DNA of 64,000 bases from Undaria pinnatifida (taxonomy: Eukaryota > Sar > Phaeophyceae > Laminariales > Alariaceae), in assembly GCA_012845835.1 (NCBI GenBank), contig JABAKD010000027.1, positions 14,560,073 to 14,624,072 on the forward strand, given 5' to 3'. A model generated the notes under the pieces. It saw only the letters and a program-made list of their open reading frames with translations. It was not told where the DNA came from and did no database searches. Position 1 is the first letter of the stretch; each line of letters opens with the position of its first letter. Shown here in pieces: positions 12,701 to 24,500 of the stretch. The translations under genes were made by a program, and so were the position numbers.

Positions 12701-15700
12701 TTTGAAAGGTACCAGGTATTGGTTAGCTCCATCCTGTGGAGGGCCCTCGTCAATGATGAAGCTTCACACCTCGGACAGATCACGAACTAGATCATATAGA
12801 TCATATAGATCACATAAAAATATCATATACATCATATACACCATATACATGTCGTTATGATATGTTGTGCAGGGTCTGTGCAGTTCCAACGCAGAAAGCG
12901 TGCGCAATGATAGCTCGTGCAGGTCATGCGGCTCCCGCCCGACAACATGAACTAGGACATACAGATCATACCTGGTACAGAACAAGGATCTATGTGATCT
13001 GAGACACAGATCGTGATTGGGAGCTGGTCTGTCCGAGTTGTGAAATGGTTGAGCTGAAAAGTTCTCCCCCGTTGGGGCGGGGCGGGCGTGGATTGCTGTT
13101 GCGAGCGAGCCTTGGCTTTGAGCGTCCCATTGGGTGAGCTGGAGTGGGGTGTGCGTGGATTACTGGTGTTAGCTATCGTTGGCTTTGCGAGTTTTTGAGC
13201 CAGGGCTGGGGTGGGGTGGGCGTGGGTTGCAGATGCGGGCGAGCCTTGGCTTTGAGCTTTCGATCCAGAGCTGGTGGTGGGGTGGGGTGGGCGTGGATTG
13301 CTGTTTCTGGCGTTCCTTGGCTTTGCCAGGTTTCGAGCCAGGCCTCGGCACGGTTTGGAAAACCCACAGTGGTCACCATGCGGTGGACACCACCGTATGC
13401 TTTCCGCGCTGGATGGTGATCTGGCAAATGCTGGTTCGAAAGCTTGCAAAGCCGAGGGACGTTCGTACCACCAATTTATGCCTCCCCCCCCCCAACTGGT
13501 GACGAAGTCCTTCAACGTTGGTGGGCCGCGCAAAGCCTACGCGTTGGTAGCTACGAAAGGTCTTCGGCTAGATCCAACCCTGGGGTTTTGCCGTCTAGAC
13601 TCCCGGCTTGTCCTATTTGACGATGACGACGAAGATACCCTGGGGTTCTGCCGTCGATACTCCCGGCTTGTTCATATTTGACGACGACGACGACGATACC
13701 CTGGGGGGTTGCCGTCGAGACTCCCGGCATGTCATATTTATTTGGCGACAGCTACGGTATCGTCGTCGTCGTCGTCGTTATCGTCGTCCACCTACTGCCC
13801 CTCCGCCTCCTCCTCCCCCACGCCTGTCTGGTTGAGCTCCTCCTCGCGCGTGGTATGGGAAACCAACCCGGTCTCCGAGGGACCCTAGGACCCAATGGAG
13901 TCGTCTCTCGCTGGGATGGGGTGCTCGTAGATTGCGGCTGCAGACGGGTTTTGCCTCTCGGAATTGTGAAGCGAAATCTCGGCGCGGTTCAGAAAACTCC
14001 CGGGGGTGATCATTAAGCGTGGTGACCACCGTGGGTTTTTCGGATCGCTCTGAAGTTTGGCTCGAGTTCTCGCAAAGCCAAACAAACGCCGTTCGCAACA
14101 CTGATTCACGCCCTTCCCCCGCCCCGGCGGGAAACGGCTCGAGGTCTCGCGAAGCCACGACTCGTTCGCGATAGCAATCTACGCCCCTCCCCCCAACCCC
14201 ACCGGGAGACGAACACCTTTAGCGTTGCTGGGAAGCGCAGCCTAGGCGTTAGAGGCGGCGAGAACGTCTTCAGCAAAACCCAACCCGAGGGAATTGCCGC
14301 GGAGCCTCCCGGCTCGTCGTATTTGACGACAATGACAGCTTTGTCGCCGACGCTATTGTCGCTGCCCGCCTCCTGCTCCTCCTCCGTTTTGGTTGGAGTT
14401 TTCGTCGCGACCATCAGGGAAGACCCGCGCTATCGCTGGGGGACCCGACGACGCCAAAGGAGTTCGTCTGCCACCGCTTTTGGGGTAGGCGTAGCTTGAT
14501 GTTTTTCGAGCTAGCCTTGACTTTTTTATATTTCGATCCAAGGCGGGTGTTCGGTGGGCGCGGATTGCTATTGCGAGCGAGCCTTGGCTTTGGACGTTCG
14601 ACCGAGATCTCGAAACTGTTTGGAAAGGCCGAAAACCCACGATGCTCACCCGCGCTGCTTTGTCAAGGGTAGACCCACCCCGTGCCTGGAACGGATCGAG
14701 GACGCAAGTGCTGCAGTTCGTCTCCCGTTGGGCTTGGGCGGGCGTAGATTGCTGTTTCGAGAGAGCTCTGGCTTTTCCTTTCGATGCTGAGCTGGCGTGG
14801 GGGGGAGGCATGGATTTCTGTTTTTTTTTTTACTTAGCCTCTCCTCTCCGATTTTTCAAGCCAGATCCCGGCACGGTTTAGAAAACCCACGGTGGTGAGC
14901 GTTATGTTGACCACCGTCGTTTGCCAAACCGTGCGGAGGTTTTGCTCTGAAAAGCGAAGAGGCGAGGCGTGTTCGCAACAGGAATCCACACCCCCCACAC
15001 ACCCCAGCGGGATACGAAGTCCTTCAGAGTTGGTGGGGAGCGCGACGCCTTTGCGTTGCTGACGTCGGGACCGTCCTCGGCTAAGGCCCAACGCGATGCT
15101 TTTGCCGTCGTTTCTACCGGCTCGTCATGTTTGACGACGGCGACGGTATCGCCGACGTCGTCGTCGTTATCGTCGTCGTTATCGCCGTCGTCCGCCCCCT
15201 TCTCCGCCTCCTCCTCCCCGGTCTGGTTCAGCTCCTCCTGGTGCTCGTCAGAAAAGACCCACCGCGTCCCTGGGGGCTCCAAGAACAATATGACAACGAC
15301 TTCGCCTCCCGTTGGGGTGGGGTGAGCCTAGATTGCAGTTTCGTGCGAGCCTTGGCTTTGCGAGCTTTCGAGCAAGAGGTGAAGAGTGGGGTGGTTGTGG
15401 CTTGCTGTTGTGAGCGAGCCTTGGCTTTGAGCTTTCGACCCAGACCCGGCGTGGGGTGGGCGTGGAATTCTGTTGCGAGCAAGCCGTGGCTTTATGAGTT
15501 TCGACCGAGATCTCGTCACCGTTTGAAAAACCCACGGCTGTCACCACACGACTCGTCAGCGGAGACCCACCCCATCGCTGGGCCCCCCCGAGCACACGCA
15601 AGGAGTTTGTCTCCCGCTGGGGTGGGGTGGGCATGGATCGCTGTTCGAGCGAACCCTGGCTTTAATATTTCTATCCAGAGCTGGGACGAGGTGGGCGCCG

Positions 15701-18700
15701 ATGGCTGTTGCGAGTGGGCGCGGGTTGCTGTTGCAAACGAGCCTTACCTCTGCGTTTCTTCGACACAGATCTCGGCACGGTTCAGAAAGCCCACGGTGGC
15801 ACCCATTATGTTGACCAACGTTGGTTTTCCAAATCGTGCGGAAATTTGGCCTGGGAAGGTGCAGAGGCGAGGCTCGTTCGCCACAGCACCCCCCCCCCCC
15901 CCCCCCCGCCACAGCTGGGAGGCGAACCTCATTAACGTCCTCGGAGTCTTTGGCGACGGAGCCCCTCTCCTGATGAACACGAGGACGGGCTCAGAACGCA
16001 CGGCCACCATAAACTACAGCAAGTAAGTGTGAGATAATGGTTGGGATCACGCTGTGACTGCTGCTTGCGTTGTGTATGTTGAGAAAATGTTTGGGATATT
16101 GAAAATGAACTCCAGCTTACGCTGTGCGTTCACGAAAAAGGTTTGGGACGACGGGAATTAACTCCAGCTTACGCTGTGCGGTGAGAAGTTGTCTAGGATC
16201 ACGCAAGTTAACCCGTGTGGGACCCACGTACAGCGATAAAACAAAGCTACAAGGGCGTCCTTATCATGGTGCGAGCATGCAGCGCATGGCAGCAGCGCAA
16301 GCTATGCGCGTGTCTTACAGGCACTTGCACTGCAGATGGGCAGTAAAATCGTCGTCAGCCAATCTACCAGCCCGGGTTGAGTCGTGTGAAGGATGCCACA
16401 ATGGAGTTGCAACCATTCAATCGTTCGTACTCGCAGCTGACGTTTTTCAATTTTTAATAAAATTGTCAGTTTTACTCGTCAAATCTTCCTTCTTAACGCC
16501 GTTGTAACTGAAACCCTTTTTTTACATTTACTTGAAGTTAGTATAGGGAGGGATTTTGAGGCTCTAAGGGGGTTAAGCCCCAAAAGGGCCAAAGTCCAGT
16601 TGACGCTGTCAAGCTTGCAGGCCTGACAAAGTACCTTGTACAAGGGGCGCGTCTTGACTTGCCCGTGTTTTCTCAACCTTGCAGTTTTCGGGAGTGGGAT
16701 GATGGAGATTGCACCGTGAGGGGGTGCAACCCTTCACACGTCGGACAGATGAGCTGTCCCCACTTCGGATGATCTAGATCCTTCGGGGGAAGATCAGTAT
16801 GATCTAGCTCATGTTACTGGGTGGGAGTCGTACGACCTGTATGATGTACGAGATAGTTCCAGGGTCGGATATGTACTTTATATCCTATATGTGGTTTTAT
16901 AGTTTCCGCGCACAGACTGCCTAACATCACCCTGTTGACCCTGATAGCTACACTGTAGTTGCAAGGGGAGTCGCCGGCCTATATCCTTAATGAGGACACA
17001 CAACCCGTAATACGCGCGATCGGAGTATCACACACAGCTTGCAAAGATGAGTTTCGACAAAATCTTCGATCTCACAGCTGGAGTGTATTTTTATTTTTAT
17101 AATATATGTACAGACCCTGCCCAACGTATCATAGCGGCAGATACAGGATCTACTGTAGATGATCAACATGATATGTATGATCTGTATGATCTGTATGATC
17201 CGTATGATCAACATGATCTGTATGATCTATATTATCCGTATGATCCGTGTGATCTGTATGATTTGAGTTTTCTATATCATCTGTATGGTCTGTTTGATCT
17301 ATATCGTGGTCTGTCCGAGGTGTGCAACCGTTGCGGAAAAAACAGAGATCCACGGTTGACAGCCAGGCGTACCCTATATTGTGTCTGTGCTGGAGGTACA
17401 TCATGGCCTCCGAGCTAGCAGGTAGCGCTGACTGACTGCTAGCTCGGGGGGTGTGGTGTTTCTCTAACTTGGATACAACCGTAAACGTTGCCGTTGGGTA
17501 TGATCGCCATGATAGCTGCTGTTTTTCGTATTGTTTCGATGAGTATACAACACCCTTTTTTCTTGGTCACGAACTATTCAATCATGCTCCGGATGACCGC
17601 CACAAAACTCCGGATGACCGCCACAAAACTCCGGATGACCGCCACAAAATTCCGGATGACCGCCACAAAATTCCGGATGACCGCCACAAGACCATCCCAG
17701 GCCAGATTGACGGCGAACGAAGACGGGTTCATATAAAGGACAGGATAGCACGTACAGGTACCACTTTGGACGTAAATTTAAGCACTGTTCGGTTATTCCT
17801 ATTAATATGAAAACGGTCCGTATACTTCCGGCCAGAGTGATGCCAGATATCGTAGAACTTGGATCATACACGATCACGGACGGATATAATATATTGTCTG
17901 CGAGACCTAAAAAACCTATTGTGACTGGGGGGTGTTACCCTTGGCGGCCTTTAGGACAAGCCGTCGCCCGAACTAGTACTTGACCCCCGAAATGCCCTTT
18001 TTTTCACAGTACTACTTTTCAGCCTCTGGACAGGCCGTGGTCACAGGTGTCGTCCCTTTCCCCCCCCCCGGTTCTTGCCTTGAACTTTTATCGCGCATAG
18101 GGTTCAGCAATCCCTCTGCTCGTCGAATTTTCATCGAGTGTTGCTAGCTCACGCGCTCTCGCGCTTCCCGCAAGTCAAGTTACGGCACACCCTGTGCACC
18201 CTTGTCTGCATGTTTTTCTGCAGAGCACGTTCCTCTGCTGGGACTTCATGCCCCTCTCTCCTCCCCGGCGTAGCTGACCCCTCTACGATGTACCTTTGTC
18301 GGCGGCTTGTGCTGCACAGCGCCCCCCCCCCCGGCTTAGCTACGCCCCCGACACCCCCCCCTCGTCGGCGCCTTATCCTGCACAGCACGTTCCTTTGCTA
18401 ATACCCCCCCGCCCGCCTTTTTTAAATATATATTTAATTGTTGGCCTCGATTGGCACCGACGCTGTAAAATGTTGTATGTATATTGGGTTGGCGTTGGTT
18501 GGCAACGAGGCTGCAACACATGCCGATCACTGCGTGAGGTATAAACAACCAGGGTACCGTTTTTTTTTTTTTTTTTTGGCGGTCACCATGATGGTTGTCG
18601 AGTTAGATCATATTGTGCGGGGTGGAGAACCCCAACTCCGCAGAAAAGGAATGATCGCATCACGTAGTGTGAATATGGTAAGGCACGCACGAGGCAGGTA

Positions 18701-21354
18701 TATAGTAGCACCCATTGCAGTCTCTGAAGTGGTCACACCAGAAAACAAGGTAACTCATTGGCGCTGTCATCCATAAGCAAGAAAGGAGGCAAAAAGGTAC
18801 CGGAGTCCGTCTTACGAGCGGTTCTTGGAAGGATGCAGTTCACCCTCTATGCGACTCGCCGAACAACTCACGGCGCTTCGCGCTTGGTGCAAGCAATGTC
18901 TGCCTGGTTGTGGAAAACCCGACATGCTCCGTCCCGGCATAGTAGGGATGCGAGGGTCTATGGTCATACGACCACGGCCATGCATAAGCTGAGTACCCCC
19001 CCCCCTGTGCTCCGTCTCAAAAGGGATGCGTGGTCAATGGTCAAATGACTAAGACAAGCAACAAATGAGTACGTCCCCCCCCCCCCCCCCACCCCCCGGC
19101 GTGCCTGGTTGTGGAAAACCCGACGTGCTCCGTCCCGGCATAGTAGGAATGCGAGGGCCTATGGTCATACGACTACGGCCATGCACAAACTGAGTACCCC
19201 CCCCACCCCGGCGAACCTATCCATGGTCTCAAGACGATGGTGTATGATGCTGGTAATGATGGGCACACTCTGGGCGTGTCTCTATGTATCAGGAGAGGAA
19301 ACGGCATTCCGTCTCCAAAGGCATGCATGGTCGATGTCAAATTATTTAGGCAAGCAACTAATAAATGCGCGCACCATCCAACACTTACACCTTCGTACCG
19401 TTATCGGCGTTTTTTTTTTTTCTGCACAGCACGTTCCTCTGCCGGTACGTCAACCCCGACATGTGTACAAGTTTGGCACGGTAGATGGCGAGAAAAACGA
19501 TCGCTATCCTAGGAGACAGATGGTGGCCGCAGACGGCCAAAGAGGAAGGATATAAGATACGCGAAAGATTTTATGCAATATTTGGAAGAAACGTGCTGAG
19601 CGGCCAGATGTTGGAGTTGTCTGTCGCTATCACGAGTAGGAACGGTGCTGGGTCTCGGGAGGGATGCGTGGTCAATGGTCAAACGACCAAGGCAAGCAAC
19701 AAATGAGTACAGCCCCTCCCCCGGCGTACTCTGTCCCGGCATTGTGGTTATGCTAGGGTCTATGGTCCTAAGGGACCCGCGGCCCGGCCATGCATGGTAT
19801 TGAGTACACCCCCTCCCCCCCGGCGTATCTAAGCCCTCTGCATGTTGCCCTCGTCGGCGTCTTATCCTGCACAGCACGTTCCTCTGCTGGTACGCCATGT
19901 CGAGCCACCCGGACTCCACCTGCAACCCCTGGGCGGTCGACGACCTGGACTCCGCTGTCGGCAAGACCGTCGGCGTGGCGATATCGACCGCAATTCTGGT
20001 TTCCACTGTCTTGTGGATTACTTGGCACGGAGGGAAGGTATGCAGGGTCTGTGTCCGCATGTGTAGTAGAGCCTGTTTCTCCTGTGAATTGCCCAGTCAT
20101 TGCTTTTTCTCGGTCTCGTAAGTCCATCTCATCTCTTGATAATAAGGTGCTTTTCTTCTTTTTTGGAAATTGAGGTTTTAGCACCTGGGCGAGCGTGTTT
20201 GATCCGGGAATCGGGAGGATCGGGTCCGTTTTCGTTGACCTCCCACCGGCCTTGTTGCGAGAGGCATCTATCGCCAATTGCCCGTTTGTTTGGGATTGCG
20301 GTTTGTGAAGAAGTTCGGGACACTCCAGTTTCCTTCGAATTGATCAGTTTCAGACGCGATCTATCCGGAACGTGAATACCTTTTTTTCGGATGAAAGGAC
20401 GATACTGTGTCTGGAAATTCATTGCTGTTTTTTTTTGTTTGTCCGAAAGTGGCAACATTTTAGAAAGTTCGAACGCTGCCCCCGAAGAAAATAGCGGGGT
20501 CTATTGGTGTAAGATTGAACGTAGGAAATCATGGTGTTTGTCGAGAGGGAATGGGTCTTAATATATGTAGGAGGCATTTTTTATGCTGGTGTACACACGA
20601 GTGTGAGAGAGCGAGTTTGGTGGAGATGAACTGTCATTCAGGAGAGAGATAAGGACACGGCGGGTAGTAGACATGCAAAGCTTGTGCGGCAGAGTACGGG
20701 AAACTGGTGGCATCAGATCAGCAAGTACTTACTGCCAAAAAGAAAAGAAAAAAAATCTTCCCTAAAGGCCGCAAGTATTCTGAGAAGAGCGAGCCCGACT
20801 CGGTCGGACCCCGGGTCTAAACCTCGTGAAAGCACGTAGAAGACACAAGTTCGGATCGTTTTGTTGCTGTTGTTGTTGCAGGATACCCTTTGTGATATAC
20901 CAGGGTATGGCCTGAGATATGGCTAATATTCAGTATTCGATTATCAAGATTCGAATGTAACGTTCGATTTTCAAGGTCCCAACACATCGTTCGATTTTCG
21001 AATTCGATTTCATTATTGGATTTTCAACATCCGTTTTTTATTTGCGCCTCTCGTTGGTTGCCTCGCCAGGTGCTGGACTTGTTCGGCGTGGAAGAAGAGA
21101 GTGTTTCGCTGCTCTCAGGGGCTGGAAACAAATACGTTAACGCCTCCGCTGAGGTAAGTAAAAAGGGTAAAAGGGGTTCTTACCCCCCTCCGTTTGCCCC
21201 CTCAACTGGGGCCTACTACTGTACGGTCTCAGACGACCGTGTTCCCCAATTGGTAAAACGACCGTTCAAACTCAATTAAATCCCGGGCGCTTTTTCGGAT
21301 ATTTTCGTAGCTATTGTGTTAGAATGAGCTGGTAGCGGAGGGAGTTCTTGTCAC

Positions 21355-21387
<33 letters not shown>

Positions 21388-21495
21388 CGTCGTCCTTGTC
21401 GTCCTTGTCGTCCTTGTCGTCCTTGTCGACTTTGTCGTCGTCGTTGTCGTTGTTGTTGTCGTTGTCGTCGTCGTCTGTTGTTGTTGCTGCTGTTA

Positions 21496-21526
<31 letters not shown>

Positions 21527-24500
21527 AGTCGTTGTTGTTGTCGTTGTCGTTGTCGTTGCTTTTATGGTTGTTGTTATTGTTGTTGTCGTCGTTCTCACCT
21601 TAACCCTTTGCTATATTTGTTTTATCCGTGGTCACAAGACAGGCTCCTACAATCGAATGCAGGCCGCCTTGCCACTCCGTTGGCCGGGTGGGGATAGTGA
21701 CGATGACTGAGTTGTTGTCCTCGCTTTTAACTCACCACCGCATCCGTAGTCCGTGGTTACAAGCCAGGCCTCAGTGCTTTGTTCTCTAATATCGGCCGCC
21801 TGGCATATGCCTTTGCAGGGGATGACAGCAATGACGAATTGTTTGCTGTCGCGTTAACTCGTCGCGTTATTCTTTAGTCGGGCGCGCCAAGACGACTTCC
21901 AATAAGGGCATGGTCTAATTGTTGAGTACCGGCCGCTTGTTGCACTCTCGCCTGTTTGGGGAGAGCATGGTGATGGTGACGACGAAGCTACTGCTGTTTT
22001 CACGTTAGCTCATGGCCGTATGATTTTTTTTTCGTTTAGTCTGTGGTTGCGCGTGGCTTGCAAAGATGGGTGTCGACGACTTCCTCTAGCTGAGCTGACA
22101 GAAGTTGGGGGGGGGGGGGGGTTGGGGGGGGAGTGAAAACAAGACAGGCTCCAATAATGAAATACCGCCATTTTTTTGCGTGTCCCTGTTGGTCAGGGAG
22201 ACGATGACGAAGTGGTGCAAGAGTCACGGAGTTCTCGGGTTTTCTACTGCCTTGCTATGGCGTGCGCGTGCGCCTTCGCGGCGATGTGCATGACGGCATG
22301 GACTCGCACGGATGGGTAAGGGAACGTCGGCAGCTTTTCATCGTGTCCTTATGGTGTTTTTATCGTGTCCTTCTCGTGTTGTACAAAACAAACATGGGCA
22401 CCGGATGGCGTTATCGAAAAATCGGAAACCGGATAGGAGGCGTGATTCCCAAAACCGAAAAAAAACGGTCTAACAAGTTTTTAGCAGGTATGAAAGCCTC
22501 CGAAGGATTAGAATTCCCGGGTGATTTTTCGAGTTTTCCTCGATTTCGATCGTGTTGGGTGCTCCCAAGGGCGTTTTTGGTTCTGCTTTATAGACCAGCT
22601 TTCCCGCGTTGATGTATGTATTGGCGTTGTTGGTTGCTAATTGTAGGGCACCTTTTGGTTTTTCTCGATTTTACTTTACAGTGCATGTGGTTTCACTATC
22701 TTGTGGATTGTGATCACGTGGCCTGTACCTCTCTACCCCGTACTGGTATCTAATTTAGAATATTACGGCTTCATCCGAAAGCAACACACAACGCTACAAC
22801 ACAAAACACAATCGAGCGTCCCCATTCCCCCATAAATGACTCTCCTGTGGTGTGTTATTTCCCCCGCCAAAACTGACGCTCCTCTGCTTGCTGCGTTATT
22901 TGTCGTTGTCCCCCAGCGCCAGTTCTCCGCATTCGTTCGGATAACTATGTGATGCCCAACACCAAACAATCGAGAGCTCGCATTCTTCACTTCTCGGTAC
23001 ACATGAACAGGGCTCTCTCCGGCAAAACTAACTCTACTGCTGCTGATGCTATTTTTTTTTTTTCGTTCCCTGCGCCAGTTCGCCGGAATCGTTCGGAAGC
23101 CTTGTAACGCCCCTGGAGAGCCTGTGGCTTAAGGTCGCCAGCCAGTGGATCTGCCTCATCCTTCAGGTAGGCCTCAAAACTGCCTATTTTGTAGTGAATC
23201 TGTAGCTGTCTTTGTTGTTGCTATGTAGTTTTGTTGCTGTCGAGTTTGTTGATGTCCTATGAAAGGGAGCGCGCTTCCACGCTTGCTTGCTGAATGTAGC
23301 GAAGCAAGTTGGTGATCACACCTTCCTACTTCTGCCCCCCCCCCCCCCCGGCGCGCCCTTCCGCATATGGGAGCTCTTTTGTCATGGATGAGAGTGCTGT
23401 GGTCGACCACACCTTGCTTGTTTTGTTGGAGGGGGAGATGGGGAATATACAGGGCTCTTCACGGAACGGGTCACAAAATTTTTCACCGGTTGGATCGGAA
23501 TCAGGGTGACCCGCCCCGACCCGTAATACTCGAAAACCTCCCCACCCGACCCGACCCCACCCGACCCGACCCCACCCGACCCGACCCGACCCGACCCGAC
23601 CCGACCCGACCCGACCCGACCCGACCCGACCCGACCCGACCCGACCCGACCCGGCCCGACTCAACCCGCGAGAGGTTTGAAACCTCCTGACACCACCCGC
23701 GGGCTGGGTCGTGACCCGCGAAAGCCCCCGGAAATATATATAGTGTATGTGGGTGTAGTGATATTTGATTTGTTTGTGATACTTGTGAGTACTATCATAC
23801 ACCATCGCCACTCGAGGAGGGTCCACCAGTAAGGCGGTGGTGTGCTATACACTATGGAGAGCAACATGACCGCCTTATAGAGGGAAGCCATATTGTTCAC
23901 TCCGGGTTACTAGTGCTATTCCCCAGTCGTGCCAAGCGATGTTGACCGCCTTGTACAGGGATACCGCCTTATATAGGGATACCGCCTTACATAGGTATAC
24001 CGCCTTATATAGGGATACCGTCTTATATAGGGATACCGCCTTGTTGAGGACCCCTACTGTTGTCGAGGGCGACGAAGTGGGCGACTGTGGCATGGACTGG
24101 AGAAGTTTGACACGATAAATAGTACCAGGCAGCGGGACGAGCATCTAGATAGATTGGGGCAACGAAATGAGAAACAGCAAGGTATCGGCCAACACATTTG
24201 TATGTCTTGAAAATAGAGCAACGTAATGGGCGCCCAAATGTTCGAGGCGTCTCTATTAAGAGTAGGAACGGCGCTCCGTCTCGAAAGGAATGCGTGGTCG
24301 TCAATGGTTGAACGACTAAGGCGTACTCAAAAAGTGAGTACGCCCCCTCTGCCCCCCCCCCCCCCCCCCCCCCCCCTCCCTCGCCTCCATTCCGCGCTTG
24401 GGAACTCCCTATCATAGATCAAGGTGTTGTGGTAGACCAAACCTTACTTCCCCCCTCCCCCCTCCCCTCCCCTCCTCCCCTTCGGCTTCCGTTCTCCATT

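Noticed and set aside
15127-16026. 299-codon ORF
   Set aside because: Low-complexity repeat translation; only the final 108 nt behave like an exon.
17047-17418. 123-codon ORF with DLYDLYD repeats
   Set aside because: Translation of GATCTGTAT units within the MITE.
21311-21710. Val/Leu- or Thr/Asp-rich ORFs on both strands
   Set aside because: Translations of the GTT/GTC microsatellite in a Serinc intron.
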